Under the pieces are notes generated by a model. The model was not told the origin of the DNA, did not search any database, and saw only the letters and a list, made by a program, of their open reading frames with translations. Below are positions 1 to 8,127 of a DNA stretch of 64,000 bases, one piece after another. The DNA is from Taklimakanibacter lacteus. Lineage in GTDB: Bacteria > Pseudomonadota > Alphaproteobacteria > Rhizobiales > Aestuariivirgaceae. A program made the translations under genes and the position numbers. The DNA lies in the NCBI GenBank assembly GCA_003576695.1, contig QOZQ01000011.1:124001-188000 (forward strand), read 5' to 3'. How positions within the stretch are numbered: the first letter of the stretch is position 1; each line of letters starts with the position of its first letter.

Positions 1-843
1 GACCGGCTTGACCGCAGGCTTCGCCCGCGGGGTCGGCATCTTCACGCCGGCATCGGCTTCCGAGTTCCCGGCCTCGAGGCCTTCATCCTCATCGTCGCCC
101 ACGGCCATGCTGGCGATCTTGGCCTGCATCGCACTCTGATCAGGCTGCTCGGCCGAAGCGACCAGAATCTGATCGTTGCGGTTGAGGCGGGCGCCGACGG
201 TCTTGCGGTAGTCGCGGAAAATCCTGGCGAGCTGGGTCGGCGACACGCGCGGCCACATGCGCACCTTGCCCGAGTCGATATGGACGAAGCCGCTGGGGCC
301 GGATGAGCGATAATAGCCGACACCGCCGACCTGGCGGACGAGCGCGCTGTTGCGCAATTTCTCGGTCGAGACGTCCGGGAAATAGAGATCGATGGCCTTG
401 CCGACCATATGCTGGCTCTTCTTGGCCACATTGCGCCCGATGCGCTTGAGGAAGGAATTGGTCTTGGGCGAGCGATAGCCGCAGATGATGTGGACCGGGC
501 GCGTGGAGCCCAGATCGGCATGCAACTCCCACATCAAATCGATGGTCTTGGGGTCCATGCGGATCACTTCCTTACGGCGCCAGTCGCGCATCAGGTAGTT
601 GATCTTCTCGAGGGCGGAAGGAATGTAGCGGCCATCCACCTTATAGGTGATGGTCAGACTTTCCTTGGTATGGACGTGATAGAGGGAAATGGTGCGGGTC
701 TCACCGCCGGCCGTCGCGTCATTGCCGAATCCGAACCACAGACCGGCGGTCAAGGCCCCGGCCAAAGCTGTCGAGAGTGCGATCCGTTTCGCGCGCGAGG
801 TCAAAGATCCACGGTGTCCGTTTTCAGCGGCCTGGAAACCCAT
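1..843 (-). CDS. DUF882 / YcbK-like M15-type murein peptidase (3' end beyond window)
   Basis: The reading frame opens at ATG 843 and runs off the left edge (281 codons visible). Residues 17-38 form a basic-then-hydrophobic export signal. The zinc-site pattern of DUF882/M15 peptidases is visible: H145 and D152 in QHMVGKAID, and H188-x-D190 in FVHIDSGK. These proteins are periplasmic peptidoglycan-cleaving enzymes; the exact bond cut here is not known. After about residue 235 the tail is acidic and low-complexity. The upstream neighbour on the same strand is an L,D-transpeptidase, so the pair suggests cell-wall remodelling. A CtrA-type box lies 157 bases upstream of the start, suggesting its own promoter. 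Confidence 0.85.
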   Translation of the reverse strand, partial: MGFQAAENGHRGSLTSRAKRIALSTALAGALTAGLWFGFGNDATAGGETRTISLYHVHTKESLTITYKVDGRYIPSALEKINYLMRDWRRKEVIRMDPKTIDLMWELHADLGSTRPVHIICGYRSPKTNSFLKRIGRNVAKKSQHMVGKAIDLYFPDVSTEKLRNSALVRQVGGVGYYRSSGPSGFVHIDSGKVRMWPRVSPTQLARIFRDYRKTVGARLNRNDQILVASAEQPDQSAMQAKIASMAVGDDEDEGLEAGNSEADAGVKMPTPRAKPAVKPV

Positions 844-999
844 ACTCACATTCAGACCGGCTGAACCCCGGTTCCCCTTACTATTATCCCGAAACGATGG
901 TCATCCGTCCCAAACGGATTACACCAGTTCAATCCTTGCGACAAGAATACGGCTACTCTTAGGCAGCCTCCTGTCGAAAACTACCCTAAATCACCATCA

Positions 1000-1014
1000 T
1001 TAACAGGGGCTTAA
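1000..1014. promoter_or_regulatory. CtrA-type box upstream of the DUF882 gene
   Basis: TTAA at 1000-1003 and TTAA at 1011-1014 are separated by exactly 7 bases, the consensus spacing for the cell-cycle regulator CtrA in Alphaproteobacteria. It lies in the 210-base gap between the L,D-transpeptidase stop and the DUF882 start, so the DUF882 gene is the natural target. Confidence 0.6.
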
Positions 1015-1053
1015 GTACAAATATGGCGGGGTGCCTTCACGGTATCCCACAGG

Positions 1054-2961
1054 TCACCTTGTAGCCACAGCCATGGCGGAAAGGGCCGATTCCATGCGCT
1101 GGTCGCGGCCATAGACATCGTCATAATACATGATCTTGCCGGTTTGATCGGGCCAGGCGGTGAAATAGGTCAGATGGACCTTGATGTCCTGCTTGACCTT
1201 GGCGCTCTGGCTGCGGCCGCTGTCGATCCGCTTGGCCACTTCCGCAGCACTCAGGCCGAGCAGCGTTTCAGCGAACAGGCGCGGATTCTCGACCCGCACA
1301 CAGCCATGGCTGAAAGCCCGCGACGGGCGGGAAAAAAGCGAGCGGGCCGGCGTGTCGTGGAAATAGATGCTGTGCGAGTTCGGGAAGAGGAATTTGACCT
1401 CGCCCAGCGCATTGTCGTCGCTGGGCGGCTGCTGGATGGAGTAGGGCACACCCTTGTTGTAGGCCGACCAGTTCACCGAGCTCGATCGCACGATCTGACC
1501 GTTCCGGGACACGACCCGATAGCCCAGCCGGTCGAGATAGGACGGATCGCGCCGCAATATCGGCAGCATCTCATTGCGGATGATGGAGGGAGGAACGCCC
1601 CAGGAGGGATTGAAGACCACCGTCTCCATCTTGTCGTGGAAGGCCACGGTCTGGGTCTCGGGCTTGCCGATGATCACCTTGGTCCGCCAGGCTTCACGGT
1701 CGCCATCCATGACCTGGAGCTGATAGGCGGCCTGGTTCACGAATACGTATCTGTTGCCGAGATTGCGCGGCAGCCAGCGCAGGCGCTCGATATTATAGAC
1801 AAGCCTGGCGACATTGCGTTCCTCGGTGCGTCCATTCAGGGCGTTGACGGTCGCCTGATCCAGGCCGCCGGTGGCCTTGAGCTGGGCCTCGGTCTGGAAC
1901 GCCTTGAGCGCTTCCGAAAGGGTCGGATCGAGAACCTGTTTCGCGGCCTCGGTCTCGGCACGTATGGCGGCCGGGGCGCCGTCCGGCAGCTTGCCCAAAG
2001 GCTTGAGATAGCCCAGGCGCTCGAGGTGATGGCGGACGAGCGGGAGGCGCTGATCGGTGTCGCCGGGCTTCAGCCTTTTGCCGAGCGGGATGATCTCGGT
2101 CTCGGACACATGGAGAAGGGCGCGTTTCTTGGTGAGCTCGGCCTTGAGCAGCGCATAGGCAGGATGCTGCGGATGCAGACTCTTCAGATATTCGACCGGA
2201 AAGGGCGACCAGGCCACAACCTTGATAACGACGCCAGGGTCCGCCGTTTCCGGAGAGATGTCGTTGTACTTCGTCAGCCGGTTGGGAATGATCCGGCCTC
2301 CCGAAGCATGGCGCGCATATTTGAGCGCCATGGCGGTCAGGCCGAGATCAAGGCGGGCAAGATGGACCATATCGCCCTTGAACATCGCCGGATCGTCGGT
2401 GAAGGAACCCAGCGCCGGTGGCAGGTAATCGAGAGGCTCCATCGCCTCATCGGCGCTTTTCGCCAGCAGGCCGAGCACGTCCTGGCCGCGCTCGTCGAGA
2501 CCGTCGGCCGTGGTCCAGAGCGGCTTGAAGCCATTGCCGCGATAAAGATCGACAATGAGCGCTTCCTCGGCGGGCGTCACCCGGATCGCCGCGTCCTTGC
2601 TCAGCAATTCCCGATAGATGGCGGCCGGCAACGGCTCGAGAGGCTCGCTTTCGGCAAGCGAGTCGACTTTCAATGCCTGCAGCTTCTCCGGCCGGTAGAC
2701 GAGCGGCGCCTCGGGCTTGTACCTCTCGATGGCGGGGGCATTCTGGATCGGCGGACCCGGCTCGCGGTTGCGCCTGACGGTGCGGCGGCGCTCTTTCATC
2801 CGGCGCTCATAGCGCTTGCGGGCGAAATACTCGAAAATGGAGCCTGTTTTCTTGATGCGGCTCGGCGAATCGATATCACGCTCGGCTGACGCTTGCGGCG
2901 CCAGCAGAAAAAGAGCCAAAACCAGCGCAGAGGTTCCTGCCAATCCCTGCGTCAGCCGCAT
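1054..2961 (-). CDS. L,D-transpeptidase, YcbB-like (murein cross-linking)
   Basis: This 635-residue exported protein has a signal peptide (residues 1-26, ending ASA-E), a basic linker, a peptidoglycan-binding-like region at about residues 300-385, and a C-terminal YkuD domain. The catalytic signature is intact: SHGCVRV with H552 and C554. The family makes 3-3 (meso-DAP to meso-DAP) cross-links between stem peptides in the periplasm and includes the large YcbB type, whose length this matches. The start at ATG 2961 places the signal peptide correctly. It sits between an NtrC-type regulator gene upstream (221-base gap) and the DUF882 peptidase downstream, all on the minus strand. The 221-base gap shows no clear operator. 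Confidence 0.92.
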   Translation of the reverse strand: MRLTQGLAGTSALVLALFLLAPQASAERDIDSPSRIKKTGSIFEYFARKRYERRMKERRRTVRRNREPGPPIQNAPAIERYKPEAPLVYRPEKLQALKVDSLAESEPLEPLPAAIYRELLSKDAAIRVTPAEEALIVDLYRGNGFKPLWTTADGLDERGQDVLGLLAKSADEAMEPLDYLPPALGSFTDDPAMFKGDMVHLARLDLGLTAMALKYARHASGGRIIPNRLTKYNDISPETADPGVVIKVVAWSPFPVEYLKSLHPQHPAYALLKAELTKKRALLHVSETEIIPLGKRLKPGDTDQRLPLVRHHLERLGYLKPLGKLPDGAPAAIRAETEAAKQVLDPTLSEALKAFQTEAQLKATGGLDQATVNALNGRTEERNVARLVYNIERLRWLPRNLGNRYVFVNQAAYQLQVMDGDREAWRTKVIIGKPETQTVAFHDKMETVVFNPSWGVPPSIIRNEMLPILRRDPSYLDRLGYRVVSRNGQIVRSSSVNWSAYNKGVPYSIQQPPSDDNALGEVKFLFPNSHSIYFHDTPARSLFSRPSRAFSHGCVRVENPRLFAETLLGLSAAEVAKRIDSGRSQSAKVKQDIKVHLTYFTAWPDQTGKIMYYDDVYGRDQRMESALSAMAVATR

Positions 2962-3182
2962 CGTCGGTCTACTCCCATGAGATTCCCATAGCTAACCGCC
3001 GCTTCATGGCTTTTCAACGGGTCCGGGGCGCCGCGGCAGCATTTAAACAAGAACTGTCACGTTTTTGCCGCAGCCCTGCGCCGAGGCGTTTCCGTGACGG
3101 TCAGGGACTCATTCTAACACATTGAAATCGAATGTGTTTGGGTGTTCGTACGGCAGGCGGCTAAACTCCTCGTGATCACCGT

Positions 3183-4682
3183 TCAGGCGGTCGAGCGGCC
3201 GTTTTCGCCCTCATCGAGGCCAAGGTCGCGCATCTTGCGGTAGAGAGTCGAGCGGCCAATGCCGAGCTTGCGGGCCACTTCCGACATCTGGCCGCGGTAA
3301 CGGTGCAGCGCCAGGCGAATCATGTCGGCCTCGATCTCCTCGAGCTTGCGGATGTGGCCGCCATCGGTCACCGCCGGGATGCCGAGCGCCATGCCGTCTG
3401 AGACGGCGGAGCCGGTCGAGCGGGACGGCACCGCAGGGGCAGGGGTGGTCTGGGGCGCCGGCTGGGGCGGCAGCTCCGGGATCTTGACCTCATAGCCCTC
3501 GACCAGGGAGGCGATCTGGGGAAAATCCTGGATCTCCAGAATATCGCCCTCGCACAGGACAATGGCGCGGAACACCGTGTTCTCCAGCTGGCGGACATTG
3601 CCGGGCCAGCTATAGAGCTGCAGCATCGCCAGCGCTTTCGGATCGATACCATGCACCTTGCGGCCTTCCTCGGCGGCGAAGCGGGTGATGAAGTGATTGA
3701 CCAAAGCGGGGATGTCGTCCTTGCGGTCCTTGAGCGCCGGCACCATCACCGGGAAGACATTGAGGCGGTAATACAGATCCTCGCGGAACTCGCCGGCCTT
3801 CACCATCTCGATCATGTTGCGGTTGGTGGCGGAGATCAGGCGGATATTGACCTTGACGGGCTTACGCGATCCGACCGGATCGATCTCGCCTTCCTGGATG
3901 GCGCGCAGCAGCTTCACCTGCATGTCGAGAGGCAGCTCCGCCACCTCATCGAGAAACAGCGTGCCGCCATCGGCCTCCTGGAATTTGCCGACATGCTTGG
4001 CGGTGGCACCGGTGAAGGAACCCTTTTCGTGGCCGAACAGGATGCTTTCCACCAGGTTTTCAGGGATGGCGCCGCAATTGACAGCGACGAAATTGCGGCC
4101 GCGCCGCTCGCTCTCGCCATGAATGGCGCGGGCGATGATTTCCTTGCCGACACCCGACTGGCCTTCGATGAGGATCGGGATATTGGACTGGGCGCCGCGC
4201 CGGCCGAGCCGGATGACGCCCGCCATGGCGGCTGAGGAGGCGATCAGGTCGTCGAAGGTCAAGGCGCCGCCGACCTTCTTGTTGAGGCGCCTGACCTCCT
4301 CGGTGAGCGCGTTGACCTTGAGCAGGTTCTGCACCGAGGCGCGCAGGCGCTCGGGCGAGATCGGCTTCACGACGAAATCATCGGCGCCGGCGCGCATCGC
4401 CTTGATGACCGTCTCGATCGAGCCTTGTGCCGTCTGTACGATCACCGGGATGTGGCCGCGCACTCCCGCCATGCGCTCGAGAAATTCGAGCCCGTCCATG
4501 CCCGGCATTATCAGGTCGAGGATCACGAGCTCGACATGGCCGCCGGCCGGACCGCTCAATATCTCAAGCCCCCTGGCTCCGCTTTCGGCGCTTGCCGCCT
4601 CGAAGCCAAACCGCTTGATCATTTCTTCCAGTATGCGCCGCTGGGCTGGATCGTCTTCAACAATAAGGACGCGCGCTGTCAT
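3183..4682 (-). CDS. Sigma-54-dependent response regulator, NtrC family
   Basis: Three domains are visible: an N-terminal receiver (phospho-acceptor D56 in VILDLIMPG), a central AAA+ domain with Walker A GQSGVGKE and the sigma-54 contact loop written GSFTGA, and a C-terminal Fis-type helix-turn-helix (EVARKLGIGRSTLYRKM). It should activate sigma-54 promoters when phosphorylated. I chose ATG 4682 because MTARVLIVEDD is the canonical receiver start; an in-frame GTG at 4697 would add five residues. No histidine kinase is adjacent, so it is an orphan regulator and its targets are not evident. Divergent from the M3 peptidase gene. Confidence 0.92.
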   Translation of the reverse strand: MTARVLIVEDDPAQRRILEEMIKRFGFEAASAESGARGLEILSGPAGGHVELVILDLIMPGMDGLEFLERMAGVRGHIPVIVQTAQGSIETVIKAMRAGADDFVVKPISPERLRASVQNLLKVNALTEEVRRLNKKVGGALTFDDLIASSAAMAGVIRLGRRGAQSNIPILIEGQSGVGKEIIARAIHGESERRGRNFVAVNCGAIPENLVESILFGHEKGSFTGATAKHVGKFQEADGGTLFLDEVAELPLDMQVKLLRAIQEGEIDPVGSRKPVKVNIRLISATNRNMIEMVKAGEFREDLYYRLNVFPVMVPALKDRKDDIPALVNHFITRFAAEEGRKVHGIDPKALAMLQLYSWPGNVRQLENTVFRAIVLCEGDILEIQDFPQIASLVEGYEVKIPELPPQPAPQTTPAPAVPSRSTGSAVSDGMALGIPAVTDGGHIRKLEEIEADMIRLALHRYRGQMSEVARKLGIGRSTLYRKMRDLGLDEGENGRSTA

Positions 4683-4926
4683 GCTTGACGGTACCACTCA
4701 ACTGTTAATCGCCATTAAGAGTGAAAAGCGTGCCCTGGTGCACCGCCCAACGCACCAGCCGCTCCCCCTAAGTCACGGGCGACTGTGACAAAGAAGGGTA
4801 AAGAGGCGATTAAAGACTTGGCGAGAATGGAGACAGTCGGGGCATCTGTCCAGCGGGAGACGGAATTGCCCGATGTCATATTGCCGGGGCGAGGGCCATG
4901 GGCCATATGAGCCTGACACCTCCAAG

Positions 4927-6735
4927 ATGGATCATCGCCCCATGGATTCTGCCGCCACCGCCCAAAAACTCGGCCCCCTGCCGGAATGGAACCTTGCCGA
5001 TCTCTATGCAGCGCCGGAAGACCCCGGTTTCGCGCGCGACATGCAGCGCGGCGAAGATGATGCCAGGCGCTTTGCGGAAAGCTACAAGGGCAAGCTCGCC
5101 GGCCTCCCGGGCGATGAGCTGGCAGGGGCGATCAAGGCCTATGAAGGCCTGAGCGATCTCCTCGGCCGCACCGGCTCCTATGCCCAGCTCTACTATGTCG
5201 GCGACACGACCGATCCCAAGCGGGGGAAATTCTATGGCGATGTGTCGGCGCGCCTCACCGGCATCTCGACCATCCTTCTCTTCTTCGAGCTCGAGCTCAA
5301 CAAGATCGCCGATGACGAGCTCGCCAGCAAAATGAAGGCGCCGGCGCTCGCCCATTACAAGCCGTGGATCGACAATCTGCGCAAGGAGAAGCCCTATCAG
5401 CTCGACGACAAGCTCGAGGAGCTGTTCCTGGAGAAATCGCAGACCGGCTACTCGGCGTGGAACCGGCTTTTCGACGAGAGCCTGGCCGAGATGCGCTTTA
5501 CCGTCGACGGCGAGGAGCTGTCGCTCGAGCCGACGCTCACCCTCATGATGAGCCCGGACGAGGCCAAGCGCAAAGCCGGCGCCGAGGCGCTGGCGCAGAC
5601 CTTCAGGAAGAACCTGCGGCTCTTCACCCACATCACCAACACGCTCGCCAAGGACAAGGAGATCTCCGATCGCTGGCGTGGCTTCAAGGACATTTCCGAT
5701 GCGCGCCATCTGTCGAACCGCGTCGAGCCGGAAGTGGTGGCGGCCCTCGTCGAGGCGGTGCGCGCCGCCTATCCGCGCCTGTCGCATCGCTATTACAAGA
5801 TGAAGGCCAAGTGGCTCGGCAAGGACAAGCTCGCCCACTGGGACCGTAACGCGCCCCTGCCGCAGGAAGACACGCGCGAAGTTCCGTGGGAAGACGCCAA
5901 GGCCACCGTGCTCAATGCCTATAGGGGGTTCGCGCCGGAAATGGCCGAGATCGCCGGGCGCTTCTTCGAGAAGAGATGGATCGACGCGCCGGCCCGGCCC
6001 GGCAAGACATCGGGCGCCTTCGCCCATCCGACCGTGCCGTCGGCGCATCCCTATGTGCTCCTCAACTATATGGGCAAGACGCGCGATGTGATGACGCTCG
6101 CCCATGAGCTGGGTCATGGCGTGCATCAGGTGCTCGCCGCCGATCAGGGCGCCCTCATGGCGCAGACGCCATTGACGCTCGCCGAGACGGCCTCGGTGTT
6201 CGGCGAGATGCTCACCTTCCAGGCGCTGCTGCGCCAGGCGAAGGATCCGAAGAAGCGCAAGGCCATGCTCGCCCAGAAGGTCGAGGACATGCTCAATACG
6301 GTGGTGCGCCAGATCGCCTTCTACACCTTCGAGCGCAAGATCCACACCGCGCGCAAAGAGGGCGAGCTCACCGCCGAGCAGATCAACGCGCTCTGGCTCG
6401 AGGTGCAAAGCGAGAGCTTGGGGCCCGGCATCGCCTTTTCGGAAGGCTATGAGACTTTCTGGGTCTATATCTCGCACTTCATCCATTCGCCCTTCTATGT
6501 CTATGCCTATGCCTTCGGCGATTGCCTGGTGAACTCGCTCTATGCGCGCTATGGCGAAAGCGCCGAGGGCTTCCAGGCGAAGTACTTCGCCATGCTGAAG
6601 GCCGGCGGCAGCCAGCATCACAGCGAGTTGCTGAAGCCCTTCGGCCTCGATGCCAGCGACCCGACTTTCTGGCAGAAGGGGCTCAAGGTCATCGAGGGCT
6701 TCATCGACGAGCTCGAGGCGATGGAAGCCGCCTGA
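4927..6735 (+). CDS. pepF: M3-family oligoendopeptidase (PepF type)
   Basis: A cytosolic zinc metallopeptidase of about 602 residues, the usual size for PepF/M3B enzymes, which hydrolyse short peptides. The zinc motif HELGHGVH starts at residue 393 from this start, followed by the third-ligand helix (SVFGEML). No signal peptide is seen. The frame also holds ATG at 4873 and 4942; I chose 4927 because homologous proteins begin a few residues before the LPEWNLADLY segment. The next gene, an ABC1 kinase, starts 21 bases after its stop, so the two are probably cotranscribed. Confidence 0.9.
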   Translation: MDHRPMDSAATAQKLGPLPEWNLADLYAAPEDPGFARDMQRGEDDARRFAESYKGKLAGLPGDELAGAIKAYEGLSDLLGRTGSYAQLYYVGDTTDPKRGKFYGDVSARLTGISTILLFFELELNKIADDELASKMKAPALAHYKPWIDNLRKEKPYQLDDKLEELFLEKSQTGYSAWNRLFDESLAEMRFTVDGEELSLEPTLTLMMSPDEAKRKAGAEALAQTFRKNLRLFTHITNTLAKDKEISDRWRGFKDISDARHLSNRVEPEVVAALVEAVRAAYPRLSHRYYKMKAKWLGKDKLAHWDRNAPLPQEDTREVPWEDAKATVLNAYRGFAPEMAEIAGRFFEKRWIDAPARPGKTSGAFAHPTVPSAHPYVLLNYMGKTRDVMTLAHELGHGVHQVLAADQGALMAQTPLTLAETASVFGEMLTFQALLRQAKDPKKRKAMLAQKVEDMLNTVVRQIAFYTFERKIHTARKEGELTAEQINALWLEVQSESLGPGIAFSEGYETFWVYISHFIHSPFYVYAYAFGDCLVNSLYARYGESAEGFQAKYFAMLKAGGSQHHSELLKPFGLDASDPTFWQKGLKVIEGFIDELEAMEAA

Positions 6736-6756
6736 CGACAAGGAAAATGGCGCGCC

Positions 6757-8127
6757 GTGGCCGATGACGAAAACAGCCTGACCGGACGCCTGATGCGCTA
6801 TGCCAATGTCGGCACCGGCGTCGGCGGGGCGGTGGCGCGCATCGCAGCCGGGAGGCTCATGGGTGCCGAGAGAGGATCGGCGGCGGAGGGCCAGCTTCTG
6901 GCCGAGGCGCTCGGCAATCTCAAAGGTCCGCTCATGAAGGTGGCGCAGCTTCTCGCCACCATTCCCGATGCCCTGCCTTCCGCCTATGCCGCAGAACTGG
7001 CGCAGCTCCAGTCGCAAGCGCCGGCCATGGGCTGGGCCTTCGTCAGGCGGCGCATGGCGGCGGAACTCGGCGCTGAGTGGCGCGCGCTCTTCGCCGATTT
7101 CTCGCATGAGGCGGCGCATGCGGCATCCCTCGGCCAGGTGCATCGGGCGCGCGCGCATGACGGGCGCGATCTTGCCTGCAAGCTGCAATATCCCGACATG
7201 GATTCGGCGGTCGAGGCCGATCTCAAGCAGCTCAACATCATCTTCGCGGTGCAGAGGCGCATGTCGCCGGCGATCGATACCAGCGAGATCGGCGAGGAGA
7301 TCGCGGCGCGCTTGCGCGAGGAGCTCGATTACTTTCGCGAGGCGAAGCATATCAGCCTCTATCGCGAGATCCTGAAGGAGCATCCCACCATCCACGTGCC
7401 GCAGGTGGATAAAGAGCTGTCGACGCGCCGGCTCATCACCATGGGCTGGCTCGAGGGGCGCAAGCTGCTCGAATTCAAGGAGCATGATCTCGAAACCCGC
7501 AACCTGCTGGCCCGGCATCTGTTCGAGGCCTGGTGGATGCCGTTCTGCGGCCACGGCGTGATCCATGGCGACCCGCATCTCGGCAATTACTCGGCCTCGC
7601 TCGATCAGACGGGCAGGCCTCATGGGCTCAACCTCCTCGACTATGGCTGCATCCGCATCTTCCCGCCGCGCTTCGTCGAAGGCGTCGTCGATCTCTATCG
7701 CGGCCTCCTCGCCAATGACCGCGCACGCATCGTGCATGCCTATGAGATCTGGGGCTTCCAGGGCCTGTCGAACGAGCTGATCGACATCCTCAATATCTGG
7801 GCGCGCTTCATCTATGGACCCTTGATGGAAGACCGGGTGCGCGCCATCGCCGATGGCGTGTCGCCCGCCGAATATGGGCGAAAGCAGGCCTTCACGGTGC
7901 ATCGGGCGCTGAAAGAGAAGGGGCCGGTCAAGGTGCCGCGCGAATTCGTGTTCATGGACCGCGCCGCGATCGGGCTCGGCGGGGTGTTCATCCATCTCAG
8001 GGCCGAGCTCAATTTCTACCGGCTGTTCAACGAGGCGCTGGAAGGCTTCACGGTCGACGGAGTTGCGGCACGGCAAAAGGCGGCGCTCGTGGCGGCAGGG
8101 CTTACTTCCAGTTTCCCATCAGGATGA
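6757..8127 (+). CDS. ABC1/AarF/UbiB-family atypical protein kinase-like protein
   Basis: The 456-residue protein shows the ABC1 core: an Ala-rich loop (AASLGQVH), catalytic HGDPHLGN near residue 271 and the metal-binding LLDYG segment (DYG in place of DFG). The family KxGQ motif reads KVAQ here, at about residue 54. Members support ubiquinone synthesis or quinone/lipid homeostasis as ATPases; which role applies here is unknown. Start is GTG 6757: the ATG at 6747 is out of frame and stops at once. It follows the M3 peptidase by 21 bases. Its last 26 bases overlap the end of the convergent TPR-CHAT gene. A degenerate copy of its 3' end lies at 11241-11453. Confidence 0.88.
   Translation: MADDENSLTGRLMRYANVGTGVGGAVARIAAGRLMGAERGSAAEGQLLAEALGNLKGPLMKVAQLLATIPDALPSAYAAELAQLQSQAPAMGWAFVRRRMAAELGAEWRALFADFSHEAAHAASLGQVHRARAHDGRDLACKLQYPDMDSAVEADLKQLNIIFAVQRRMSPAIDTSEIGEEIAARLREELDYFREAKHISLYREILKEHPTIHVPQVDKELSTRRLITMGWLEGRKLLEFKEHDLETRNLLARHLFEAWWMPFCGHGVIHGDPHLGNYSASLDQTGRPHGLNLLDYGCIRIFPPRFVEGVVDLYRGLLANDRARIVHAYEIWGFQGLSNELIDILNIWARFIYGPLMEDRVRAIADGVSPAEYGRKQAFTVHRALKEKGPVKVPREFVFMDRAAIGLGGVFIHLRAELNFYRLFNEALEGFTVDGVAARQKAALVAAGLTSSFPSG

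Noticed and set aside
1144-2889. Long plus-strand open frame opposite the L,D-transpeptidase gene
   Set aside because: It is the antisense shadow of a clear protein-coding gene with a signal peptide and catalytic motif; its own product has no recognisable domain.
4705-4718. TTAA-N6-TTAA near the NtrC-type regulator start
   Set aside because: Spacing is six, not seven, so it is not a consensus CtrA box.
4876-8076. Very long minus-strand open frame across pepF and the kinase
   Set aside because: Antisense to two conserved genes with intact motifs; a high-GC artefact.
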